Below, piece by piece: positions 1 to 5,928 of a stretch of 18,621 bases of DNA. Every line of letters starts with the position of its first letter. Positions within the stretch are counted from its first letter, which is position 1. The notes under the pieces were generated by a model. That model was not told where the DNA came from, ran no database searches, and saw only the letters and a program-made list of their open reading frames with translations. Source of the stretch: an uncultured Ruminococcus sp. (lineage in GTDB: Bacteria; Bacillota; Clostridia; Oscillospirales; Ruminococcaceae); the NCBI GenBank assembly GCA_910576995.1, contig CAJTLC010000030.1, positions 1 to 18,621 on the forward strand, read 5' to 3'. Made by a program: the position numbers and the translations under genes.

Positions 1-49
1 TACTTTTAGTTTACTACTTTTTCTTTTTTCTGTCTACTTTTTTAGTATA

Positions 50-232
50 GCACCAGACGAGCGAAAGAAGCGAATCCGGGAACTGGCTAATTTCATCGAT
101 TCTCAGCCGAGAGCCATCACGGAGTTTGATGAGACTCTGGCGAAGAAGCTGCTGGAGGGAGTACGTGTAAGCGAGACTTATCTGGAATACCAATTTAAGT
201 CGGGCGCAAGAATAGTCATTGAAAATGAATAG
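50..232 (+). pseudogene. C-terminal remnant of a large serine recombinase
   Basis: The plus strand encodes about 60 residues ending at TAG 230-232 that resemble the C-terminus of the intact recombinase at 8196-9752. Both carry a helix with an RIRELANFI / RIHELQEFI pattern, then an ITEFDE motif, then a short beta hairpin with KSG / RSG before the last residues. No start codon, catalytic domain or zinc ribbon is present. The frame stays open back to position 2, but bases 1-50 are T-rich (two TACTTTT..AGT blocks) and translate to a low-complexity string unlike the family, so the junction near 50 is probably a deletion or insertion scar. A terminator follows 9 bases later. Homology to the family is clear; the exact breakpoint is inferred. 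Confidence 0.7.
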
Positions 233-241
233 GATAGAGCA

Positions 242-285
242 AGCCCCGCATCACTGGTGATTCAGTGGTGCGGGGCTGTTTTTTT
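242..285 (+). terminator. Rho-independent terminator, copy 1 of a repeated hairpin
   Basis: A 15-bp stem (242-256 with 263-277, one G-U pair, 6-base loop) is followed by seven T at 279-285 on the plus strand. It is placed to end transcription of the recombinase remnant stopping at 232. Read on the minus strand there is no T-run, so it is a poor terminator for the gene at 284-733 that stops against it. Bases 245-282 are repeated exactly at 755-792. Confidence 0.75.
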
Positions 286-733
286 ATAAAATGGAAAAGC
301 CGTAGTGCTTCTGATAGCGTTTATCAGCCAATTCAATATACTCCATCGGGTTTTCGTTTTTGTCACCGTTATGAAAGGTGACCGTTCCCCGCAGTTCATT
401 TTCATGCTGCCGGATCTGCTTTTTCAGGAGCGGGATGAAACGCTGCTGGTCGATGCAGAATGTCGCATTTTTCAATTCATTTTCAATCAATAAACATGTG
501 TCGAAATACCGAAAACACAAATAAACGTCTCCGGCAGAACCCTCTGCAAGCATCTGCATGGCACGCTGAAAAGTATCTTTGCATTCCGGGTGCGGATACA
601 CATATTCCATCAGGACTCTGACCGGTTCAACGGGCAGAACTTCGGGGCACGCATTCATGCGAGTGTCGCCGGACGGCACATAGAACCCGCCTCTCAGCAG
701 CCTGAACATATCCTGAATATCCAGCAAATTCAT
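284..733 (-). CDS. Hypothetical protein, tandem paralogue A
   Basis: This encodes 149 residues, probably cytosolic, with no signal peptide, membrane segment or recognised domain. AAAGGAG lies 6-7 bases before the ATG and supports the start. It is a diverged paralogue of the next gene upstream (791-1246). Both begin with an NLLD..(E/D)M..LLRG block, share a central GSAGDV(Y/F)L..F.Y.D.CLL motif, and end in YGFSIL, with roughly one third identity by eye. The stop codon abuts the hairpin repeat at 245-282. Tandem paralogues of this size next to recombinase debris are sometimes immunity or defence-related accessory genes, but nothing in the sequence shows that here. Function is unknown. Confidence 0.7.
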   Translation of the reverse strand: MNLLDIQDMFRLLRGGFYVPSGDTRMNACPEVLPVEPVRVLMEYVYPHPECKDTFQRAMQMLAEGSAGDVYLCFRYFDTCLLIENELKNATFCIDQQRFIPLLKKQIRQHENELRGTVTFHNGDKNENPMEYIELADKRYQKHYGFSIL

Positions 734-754
734 GAAGAATCTCCTTTCTGCCTG

Positions 755-792
755 CCCGCATCACTGGTGATTCAGTGGTGCGGGGCTGTTTT
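755..792. repeat. Second copy of the 38-bp hairpin repeat
   Basis: Bases 755-792 are identical to 245-282 (38 of 38), offset by 510 bases. Each copy sits at the 3' end of one of the two paralogous genes. The stem here is 755-766 with 773-784 (12 bp, one G-U pair), and the plus-strand T-run is only four bases. The repeat runs into the stop codon of the gene at 791-1246. Shared sequence resumes just beyond it as a 17-base match covering the final YGFSIL codons of both genes. Confidence 0.8.
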
Positions 793-1246
793 ATTCATCC
801 AAAATGGAAAAGCCGTAATCCTTTTGGTATGTTGCATTGACTGTTTTGATCCACTCCAGACAGCTTGTGGAGCAGAATGCTGTTCTGCCGGACAGACTGT
901 TCCTGTTCCGCCGGATGCCCTCTTTCAGTGACGGAATCAGCATTGCTGTGTCAATGCGAAATGACGCAATATTAAGCTTTTCGTTCAATAGGCATTCATC
1001 CACATAATCAAAGCCGAGGAAAACATCACCGGCAGAACCGGAAAACAGTACCTTCAGTGCCTCTTGAAATACCCTTTTACAGTGCGGAGCCTTGTAAATA
1101 TAATCCAACAAAACAACAGAGACTTCTGTCGGAACATTCATAGGTTCATGGTCAAACTGCGACCGTTTCACGCTGCGCACAGAATATTCGCCTCTCAGCA
1201 GTTTGAGCATTTCGTTTTTGTCAAGTAAATTGATGTGTTCTGGCAT
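791..1246 (-). CDS. Hypothetical protein, tandem paralogue B
   Basis: This encodes 151 residues and is a paralogue of the gene at 284-733 (shared LLRG, GSAGDVFL, DECLL and C-terminal YGFSIL motifs). AGGAGGA (1254-1260) sits 7 bases before the ATG at 1246. No membrane segment or signal peptide is seen. It carries three cysteines in the last third that are absent from paralogue A, so the copies have diverged in more than length. Together with A and the hairpin repeats it forms a two-unit gene-plus-hairpin tandem array. TTTGACAACC blocks at 1451-1462 and 1479-1490 (minus strand) could supply -35 elements, but no convincing -10 follows. The family is not recognised. Confidence 0.7.
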   Translation of the reverse strand: MPEHINLLDKNEMLKLLRGEYSVRSVKRSQFDHEPMNVPTEVSVVLLDYIYKAPHCKRVFQEALKVLFSGSAGDVFLGFDYVDECLLNEKLNIASFRIDTAMLIPSLKEGIRRNRNSLSGRTAFCSTSCLEWIKTVNATYQKDYGFSILDE

Positions 1247-1280
1247 ATATCATTCCTCCTGAATCTGCTGATGTTGCAGC

Positions 1281-1731
1281 CTGTTTCTTCATTCTTTCCC
1301 CACACTCAACGCCATTTTGCAAACACCCGAATCGCAACTTTTGGCAAGTCTGTTTTCTTCGATTTTACGCTGTTTTTCAGTGTGGCATTCAATCTACACA
1401 CTGAAAAATCGGAAAAAGCAGTTTCACGCACCCTAAATCGAGTGCGTGATTTGGTTGTCAAAAATCAAAGTGTGCAGATTGGTTGTCAAACGTGTCGTGT
1501 ATGCCATTTTGCCCTTTTACCTGTTTCCGCATACAGATTTTGAGTGGGTAAAACTGCTGTTATCGGAAAAGGGCGATGCCGATAAACCGCGTAAATGCGC
1601 CGTTTTAGGATTTTTCTCGTGACAGCAGAACTACGCACTCAACGTGCCTCGGAAGCCTGATATTGATGTTATTGCGACAATAAAATCAGTGCAACAAGAA
1701 GCTTGAGTGTGGGATTTGGATGTTGAAACAG
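1281..1731. mobile_element. Candidate MITE-like element with imperfect terminal inverted repeats
   Basis: This stretch between two genes holds no intact gene. Its ends form an imperfect inverted repeat: 1281-1309 matches the reverse complement of 1703-1731 at about 20-22 of 29 bases, including an unbroken CCCACACTCAA / TTGAGTGTGGG pair (1299-1309, 1703-1713). Inside are a perfect 12-bp inverted repeat with a 12-base loop (1373-1384 / 1397-1408), a 7-bp hairpin (1425-1431 / 1442-1448) and a direct repeat TTGGTTGTCAAA (1451-1462, 1479-1490). No target-site duplication is visible, so a non-autonomous transposon relic is only a suggestion. Confidence 0.3.
1437..1706 (+). pseudogene. Possible decayed coding fragment with one in-frame TGA
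   Basis: A plus-strand frame is open from 1437 to TGA 1704-1706 except for a single TGA at 1620-1622. The translation on both sides looks protein-like: FEWVKLLLSEKGDADKPRK before the stop and LNVPRKPDIDVIATIKSV after it. There is no convincing start or ribosome site, and the family is not recognised. The simplest reading is a fragment of a broken gene caught in the repeat-bounded segment. Chance openness cannot be excluded for 90 codons. Confidence 0.25.
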
Positions 1732-1749
1732 AACTCATCACAAATAGGA

Positions 1750-2529
1750 TCAGTGATTACCGCAATTTCCTTTTCCGCAGCCGTGTTCGCCGCAGGTATG
1801 AGCTTCTCCGCCGTATTCGTGTTCATGATGTGAACATTTTACATCGGGGTTGAAGTCAAGCGTACCGCCGAGAAGTGCGTTTACTGCATTATCCGCATTA
1901 CCGCTTACACCGCCGTAGAGCTTAATTCCTGCCTGTGAAAGTCCCATCTGTGCACCGCCGCCGATGCCTCCGCATATCAAAACATCCACATTCAGTGCCT
2001 TTAAAATTCCTGCAAGCGCACCGTGTCCGCTGCCGTTTGTATCAAGCACCTGTGAAGAAACAATTTTGTTATCCTCCACATCATAAACTTTAAACCGCTC
2101 GGTATGTCCGAAGTGCTGAAAGATTTCTCCGTTTTCGTAGGTTACTGCAATTCTCATAATTTTTTCTCCTTTTTTCATTTTGAATTTTTCTGCAATCTGC
2201 TTTTGATTGCAACTATGCTTGGGACAGGTTATGTCTGTGCCATTGCAAAGTTTGAAATCGCCGCCCTCAATTTTTAAGGTCAAGCCAAGCACCAGAGAGT
2301 CTGCAAGTTTTTTTCTTGCAGTTTCATAGATTTTCTGCACCGTTGTCCGTGCTACTCCAAGCTGTATGCCGGCTTCTTCCTGTGAAGCACCCTCACGATC
2401 AATGAGCCGTATGACTTCGAACTCGTCAACTGTCAAGATAACAGGCTCGTCCATTTTTCCGTTGTCTGGAGAGAAGCAAAGACTTTCGGGGTAGCGGCAT
2501 ACTCTGCGGCATTTTGTCGGTCGTGCCAT
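1750..2529 (-). CDS. DUF134 - NifX/NifB-type (dinitrogenase Fe-Mo cofactor) fusion protein
   Basis: This encodes 259 residues. Residues 1-105 form a DUF134 domain (MARPTKCRRV start, cysteines 7, 11 and 18, helix-turn-helix-like ASQEEAGIQLGVARTTVQ at about 48-65), a family presumed to bind DNA. Residues 125-230 form a NifX/NifB-C-like domain (MRIAVTY, FGHTERF, CGGIGGGA), which in relatives binds Fe-Mo or Fe-S type clusters. The last ~30 residues are His/Cys-rich and look metal-binding. The ATG at 2529 was chosen because AGGTG lies 6 bases before it and family members start MARP; the upstream open frame runs through the promoter. A strong internal AGGAGA (2165-2170) sits 7 bases before the Met125 codon, so a free NifX domain may also be made. 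It is transcribed divergently from the Crp/Fnr gene. Its ligand is unknown. Confidence 0.85.
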   Translation of the reverse strand: MARPTKCRRVCRYPESLCFSPDNGKMDEPVILTVDEFEVIRLIDREGASQEEAGIQLGVARTTVQKIYETARKKLADSLVLGLTLKIEGGDFKLCNGTDITCPKHSCNQKQIAEKFKMKKGEKIMRIAVTYENGEIFQHFGHTERFKVYDVEDNKIVSSQVLDTNGSGHGALAGILKALNVDVLICGGIGGGAQMGLSQAGIKLYGGVSGNADNAVNALLGGTLDFNPDVKCSHHEHEYGGEAHTCGEHGCGKGNCGNH

Positions 2530-2547
2530 TTGCATCACCTCAGTAAT

Positions 2548-2576
2548 AGTATAACACAATTTCGGACATATGTCAA
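2548..2576 (-). promoter_or_regulatory. Sigma70-type promoter for the DUF134-NifX gene
   Basis: On the minus strand there is TTGACA (2576-2571), a 17-base spacer and TATACT (2553-2548), about 20 bases before the chosen start. The -35 overlaps the palindrome GACATATGTC at 2565-2574, so a protein bound there should block polymerase. Confidence 0.75.
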
Positions 2577-2596
2577 TAATATTCTTGACATATGTC
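2565..2596. promoter_or_regulatory. Twin palindromic operator GACATATGTC between divergent promoters
   Basis: The perfect 10-bp palindrome occurs at 2565-2574 and 2587-2596, with centres 22 bp apart (about two helical turns, same face). With flanks the sites read GGACATATGTCAA and TTGACATATGTCAT, resembling a TTGAC-N4-GTCAA dyad of the Crp/Fnr type. Each copy covers the -35 of one divergent promoter. The likely ligand is the adjacent Crp/Fnr protein or the DUF134 protein; the sequence does not decide between them. Confidence 0.7.
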
Positions 2597-2613
2597 ATAA
2601 ATAGTGATATAAT
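2585..2613 (+). promoter_or_regulatory. Sigma70-type promoter for the Crp/Fnr regulator gene
   Basis: TTGACA (2585-2590), a 17-base spacer and TATAAT (2608-2613) make a consensus promoter on the plus strand, with a predicted transcription start near 2620. The -35 overlaps the second palindrome (2587-2596), which suggests repression or autoregulation. Confidence 0.8.
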
Positions 2614-2616
2614 TAA

Positions 2617-2668
2617 GGCAGCACCAAGCAGAGATGTGCTGCCAAGCCGTCTTGTGTGGTGTTGGCTT
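2617..2668 (+). promoter_or_regulatory. Two hairpins in the Crp/Fnr mRNA leader
   Basis: GGCAGCAC (2617-2624) pairs perfectly with GTGCTGCC (2636-2643), immediately followed by AAGCC (2644-2648) pairing with GGCTT (2664-2668). They lie between the predicted transcription start and the ribosome site (AAAGGA, 2675-2680). The first could stabilise the 5' end or be a DNA dyad. No known riboswitch is recognised. Confidence 0.35.
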
Positions 2669-2689
2669 AAAACCAAAGGAGCTGATAAA

Positions 2690-3346
2690 ATGAACTATCT
2701 TACATATATTTCCGTATGGGACAAGCTGACCGCCGGGCAACAGGAAAAGCTCACAGAAACATCCAAAAGAAAAACTTTCCGAAAGGGAGAAATACTCCAT
2801 AACGGTTCAGCGGACTGTCTGGGACTTGTGCTTGTTATTTCGGGGCAGCTTCGTGCTTACACAATTTCCGAGGACGGCAGAGAGATCACCATGTATCGGC
2901 TATTTGAACGGGATATCTGTATGTTTTCCGCTTCCTGCATGATGAACAGCATTCAGTTTGATATCACGATCTCCGCTGAAAAAGGCACAGATGTACTGAT
3001 TATTCCACCCGATATTTATAAGGGAATTATGGAAGTTTCAGCACCTCTTGCAAATTATACAAACGAAGTGATCTCAAGCCGATTTTCCGATGTGATGTGG
3101 CTTATCGACAAAATCATGTGGAAAAGCTTTGATAAGCGTCTTGCGGATTTTTTGCTTACTGAAATGGAAATTGAGGATACAAATATACTAAACATTACCC
3201 ACGAAGCAATCGGCAATCATCTTGGAAATCCCCGTGAAGTGGTGACACGGATGCTGAAATATTTTGTGAATGAGGGGCTTATTTCTTTGTCCCGTGGAAC
3301 GATTGAAATTAAGGACAGAAAAGGGCTTGAAAAAATAGTCGGTTGA
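2690..3346 (+). CDS. Crp/Fnr-family transcriptional regulator
   Basis: This encodes 218 residues. Residues ~15-115 form the cyclic-nucleotide-binding-like beta barrel, ~118-150 the dimerisation helix, and ~165-192 a winged helix-turn-helix. The recognition helix (NPREVVTRMLKYF) places R182, E183 and R187 where E. coli CRP has R180, E181 and R185, the residues that read a GTGA half-site. There is no N-terminal Fe-S cysteine cluster as in Fnr, but C77 and C83 form a C-x5-C pair that could sense redox or reactive sulfur, NO or oxygen. The start was chosen at the ATG with AAAGGA nine bases upstream; the longer open frame overlaps the promoter. It lies between the divergent DUF134-NifX gene and the redox operons, and is a good candidate activator of the elements at 5953-5970 and 8047-8064. 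The effector is unknown. Confidence 0.9.
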   Translation: MNYLTYISVWDKLTAGQQEKLTETSKRKTFRKGEILHNGSADCLGLVLVISGQLRAYTISEDGREITMYRLFERDICMFSASCMMNSIQFDITISAEKGTDVLIIPPDIYKGIMEVSAPLANYTNEVISSRFSDVMWLIDKIMWKSFDKRLADFLLTEMEIEDTNILNITHEAIGNHLGNPREVVTRMLKYFVNEGLISLSRGTIEIKDRKGLEKIVG

Positions 3347-3352
3347 AAGAAT

Positions 3353-3391
3353 AAAGCGTTGAGGACTTAAAAAATGTTCTCAACGCTTTTT
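3353..3391. terminator. Bidirectional terminator between convergent genes
   Basis: A 14-bp stem (3353-3366 with 3376-3389, one G-U pair, 9-base loop) is A-rich on its left edge and T-rich on its right (3387-3391). It can therefore terminate the plus-strand Crp/Fnr transcript (stop 3346) and, less strongly, the minus-strand rubredoxin operon (stop 3395). Confidence 0.8.
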
Positions 3392-3394
3392 GCA

Positions 3395-3550
3395 TTATTC
3401 TTTGCTGAACTGGTCTTTGCCGACACCGCACAGAGGGCACTCGAAATCTTCGGGAAGATCTTCCCATTTTGTGCCGGGAGCAATGCTGTTATCGGGGTCG
3501 CCTGCTTCTTCGTCATAGACATATCCGCAAACATCGCAAACGTACTTCAT
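3395..3550 (-). CDS. Rubredoxin
   Basis: This encodes 51 residues and is a classic rubredoxin, a cytosolic one-electron carrier with a single Fe(Cys)4 site. It has CDVCGY at residues 5-10 and CPLCGVGK at 38-45, together giving the two C-x2-C knuckles, with the aromatic and acidic pattern YVYDEEAGDP between them. AGGAGGA precedes the ATG at 3550. It is the last gene of the thioredoxin-rhodanese-CoA-disulfide reductase operon, 14 bases after the reductase stop, and ends at the bidirectional terminator. In anaerobes rubredoxins pass electrons to oxygen- or peroxide-reducing partners; here an NADH-dependent flavoprotein is encoded just upstream, which makes it a possible electron donor (inference). 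Confidence 0.95.
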   Translation of the reverse strand: MKYVCDVCGYVYDEEAGDPDNSIAPGTKWEDLPEDFECPLCGVGKDQFSKE

Positions 3551-3564
3551 GATTTTTCCTCCTT

Positions 3565-5256
3565 TCAATCATCCATTCCACAGGGGGTGGATTTTTTATT
3601 TAATGCCTTATCGTTGCAGACTGCATCGTAAAATCGGAAACCGCCTGCAAAGTTATAAGCATCAAAACCGTTGCCAACCAAAATTCTGCTTGCAATATAG
3701 CTTCTGAGTCCGCTTTGGCACATAACATAAACAGGCTTGTTTTTGTCAAGTTCGCCGATACGTTCACGCAGACTGTCAACGGGAATGTTTATAAAGCCTT
3801 CAATGTGTCCTCTGCTGTATTCCGTTTGAGTACGGGCATCGAGAAGTGTTACGCCGCCATCATTGATGAGGTTATCCACATCCTCGTAATACCACTGCTT
3901 TACAACTCCGTTTTTGATATTTTCAATAATATATCCTGCCATATTCACAGGATCTTTCGCCGAGGAATAGGGCGGGGCATAGGCGAGATCAAGCTCGGCA
4001 AGGTCGTAAGCTTTCATTCCTGCACGGATCGCCGCTGCAAGTACATCAATTCTCTTATCAACTCCGTCATATCCGATAATCTGCGCACCTAAAATGCGAT
4101 AAGTTTCCTTTTCAAAGATTACTTTCATCGTCATAATTTTGCCGCCGGGATAATATCCTGCGTGGCTCATAGGGGAGAGAATCACCTTGTCAAAGGCAAG
4201 TCCTGACTGTGCGGCAGTACGCTCGTTGATTCCTGTGGAAGCAGCCGTAAGATCGAAAATCTTAATGACAGAACTGCCCTGACCACCTGTGTATCTGCTG
4301 TCTCCGCCGCAGATATTGTCAGCGGCAATTCTACCCTGCTTGTTGGCAGGCCCTGCAAGAGAGATAAGCGTGTCGCTGTCTGTTACAAAATTTTTTATCT
4401 GCACCGCATCGCCCACAGCATAAATATCGAGGTGAGATGTTTCCATACGGTCGTTTACCACAATGCTGTCCTTTATGCCAAGAGCCAGTCCTGCGTTCTT
4501 TGCAAGTGCTGTATCAGGTGCAACACCGATCGCCATCACCACCATATCAGCATTCAGCGTATCTTTATCTTTCAGCTTTACATTAATACCGCTTTCGGTG
4601 TCGGCAAATCCTTCCACCATTGTATTCAGCATCAGATTGATACCGTTTTTGCGGATTTCAGCGTGAATAAATGCCGCCATATCGCTGTCAAAGGGGGACA
4701 TAAGCTGCTGTGCAGCTTCAACAAGAGTTACATTCATTCCAAGCTCATGAAGATTTTCCGCAACCTCAATCCCGATAAATCCACCGCCAACGATAACAGC
4801 GGATTTTGACTTGTTTTCGGTAACATACTTCTTGATTTTCAGCGTATCCTCAACTGTACGGAGGGTGAAAATTCTGTCACTGTCAATGCCGTCAAAGGGT
4901 GGTTTTACAGGTCTTGCACCTGTTGAGATCAGGAGTTTATCATAGCTTTCCTCAAACACCTCACCCGTACCGAGATTTTTGACAGTAACGGTTTTGCTGT
5001 CGGGGTTGATTGAGATAACTTCATGATAAACTCTCATATCCACACGAAAACGGGAGTAGAAACTCTGCGGAGTCTGTAAAGTAAGATCAACTTCGTTTTC
5101 AATAGTTCCGCCGATATAATAAGGCAGACCACAGTTTGCATATGAGATAAAGCCCGATTTTTCAAAAACCATTATTTCTGCTTTTTCATCAAGCCTGCGT
5201 ATTCTTGCAGCAGCAGTTGCACCGCCTGCAACACCGCCGATAATGACAACTTTCAT
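3565..5256 (-). CDS. CoA-disulfide reductase with C-terminal rhodanese domain (persulfide/polysulfide reductase type)
   Basis: This encodes 563 residues. Residues 1-450 form the FAD/NAD(P)-dependent pyridine nucleotide-disulfide oxidoreductase fold (IIGGVAGGATAAARIRRL dinucleotide motif at 5-22, a second one near 155, active-site Cys42 in SYANCGLPYYIGG). The conserved HAGYYPGG and LAYAPPYSSAKDPVN motifs of CoA-disulfide reductases are also present. Residues ~465-550 form a rhodanese domain with the active-site loop CQSGLR (Cys513). Family members reduce CoA disulfide, CoA-persulfide or polysulfide with NAD(P)H; the rhodanese domain delivers or accepts sulfane sulfur. The ATG directly abuts the stop of the rhodanese gene (TAAATG), with AAAGGTGG inside that gene, so translation is probably coupled. 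Substrate specificity cannot be decided from sequence. Confidence 0.93.
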   Translation of the reverse strand: MKVVIIGGVAGGATAAARIRRLDEKAEIMVFEKSGFISYANCGLPYYIGGTIENEVDLTLQTPQSFYSRFRVDMRVYHEVISINPDSKTVTVKNLGTGEVFEESYDKLLISTGARPVKPPFDGIDSDRIFTLRTVEDTLKIKKYVTENKSKSAVIVGGGFIGIEVAENLHELGMNVTLVEAAQQLMSPFDSDMAAFIHAEIRKNGINLMLNTMVEGFADTESGINVKLKDKDTLNADMVVMAIGVAPDTALAKNAGLALGIKDSIVVNDRMETSHLDIYAVGDAVQIKNFVTDSDTLISLAGPANKQGRIAADNICGGDSRYTGGQGSSVIKIFDLTAASTGINERTAAQSGLAFDKVILSPMSHAGYYPGGKIMTMKVIFEKETYRILGAQIIGYDGVDKRIDVLAAAIRAGMKAYDLAELDLAYAPPYSSAKDPVNMAGYIIENIKNGVVKQWYYEDVDNLINDGGVTLLDARTQTEYSRGHIEGFINIPVDSLRERIGELDKNKPVYVMCQSGLRSYIASRILVGNGFDAYNFAGGFRFYDAVCNDKALNKKSTPCGMDD

Positions 5257-5577
5257 TTATTTTACCACCTTTCCGTTATAAGACATGATGCCGCCAATAT
5301 CGCTGACGTTGGTATATCCCATTTTTTTCAGTGCCGCCGTTGCTGATGCGCTTCTTCCGCCGCTTCTGCAATGGACAAAAAGAGGCGTGTTCTTGTCTTT
5401 GATGACAGAAACAGCTTGTTCTATATTCTGAAGCGGAAGATTCAGGCTGTTTTCAATATGTCCCTCGGCATATTCCCCGGCAGTACGCACATCCAGCAGC
5501 ACCGCACCTTTGGTCGCCTGAAAATCTTTCACCCCTGCGTTGATATCCTTTGTTTTCAAGAAATTTAACAGTCCCAT
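5257..5577 (-). CDS. Single-domain rhodanese (sulfurtransferase)
   Basis: This encodes 106 residues forming one rhodanese domain with the LLDVRTAGEYAEGHI motif (27-41) and a six-residue active-site loop CRSGGR whose Cys70 would carry a persulfide. It is probably cytosolic, since the short N-terminus is not a signal peptide. It sits between thioredoxin (14-base gap) and the CoA-disulfide reductase (abutting). Sulfane sulfur could thus be moved from this protein to the reductase and the persulfide resolved by thioredoxin, as in other GlpE/PspE-like systems. The donor and acceptor are inferred. Confidence 0.92.
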   Translation of the reverse strand: MGLLNFLKTKDINAGVKDFQATKGAVLLDVRTAGEYAEGHIENSLNLPLQNIEQAVSVIKDKNTPLFVHCRSGGRSASATAALKKMGYTNVSDIGGIMSYNGKVVK

Positions 5578-5591
5578 TTTATCATGACTCC

Positions 5592-5897
5592 TTACAGCAT
5601 CGCCTCGATCTGTGCTTTCGGTCTTGCACCCACAGCGGAATTGACAAGTTTACCGTTTTTCATCACTGCCAGCATGGGAATACTTGCAATGCCAAACTGT
5701 GCTGCAAGTTCAGGCTGCTCGTCAACATTGATCTTGCCTACCTTGACATCGTTTCTTGCGTTGGAAATTTCCTCAACAATAGGTGCAACCATTTTGCAAG
5801 GTCCGCACCAATCTGCGTAAAAATCGAGAAGAACCGTCTTTTCAGAATTCAGCACCTCGCTTGCGAAGTTTTCTTTGTTGATTTTAATAACTGCCAT
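5592..5897 (-). CDS. trxA: Thioredoxin
   Basis: This encodes 101 residues of standard thioredoxin length with FYADWCGPCKM (Cys31 and Cys34) and the cis-proline loop SIPML near residue 75. It is a cytosolic dithiol reductant. The ATG at 5897 was chosen because GGAGG (5906-5910) lies 8 bases upstream; the frame is open a further 24 codons, but those cover the -10 and operator. It is the first gene of the operon thioredoxin, rhodanese, CoA-disulfide reductase, rubredoxin. No thioredoxin reductase is in the window. Likely roles are reducing rhodanese persulfides and supplying electrons to the CcdA encoded in the neighbouring operon. Confidence 0.95.
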   Translation of the reverse strand: MAVIKINKENFASEVLNSEKTVLLDFYADWCGPCKMVAPIVEEISNARNDVKVGKINVDEQPELAAQFGIASIPMLAVMKNGKLVNSAVGARPKAQIEAML

Positions 5898-5928
5898 GAT
5901 TTTATCCTCCTTGTGCTTTGGTATCTTT

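Noticed and set aside
245..792. CRISPR-like array from the repeated 38-mer
   Set aside because: Only two copies, 510 bases apart, with a coding gene between them.
1373..1408. Perfect 12-bp inverted repeat as a terminator
   Set aside because: On either strand the stem ends in A rather than being followed by a T-run, so it lacks the rho-independent signature.
1620..1622. In-frame TGA as a selenocysteine codon
   Set aside because: No clear hairpin of bacterial SECIS type follows directly, there is no good start codon, and the family is unknown; a broken gene is simpler.
2565..2596. Treating the GACATATGTC boxes as the same motif as the redox-operon dyads
   Set aside because: Half-sites (TTGAC versus GTGA) and spacing (even versus odd centre) differ, and their position over the -35 implies repression rather than activation.
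2530..2676. Longer N-terminus for the DUF134-NifX protein
   Set aside because: The extension runs through the -10, -35 and operator and has no ribosome site; family members start at MARP.
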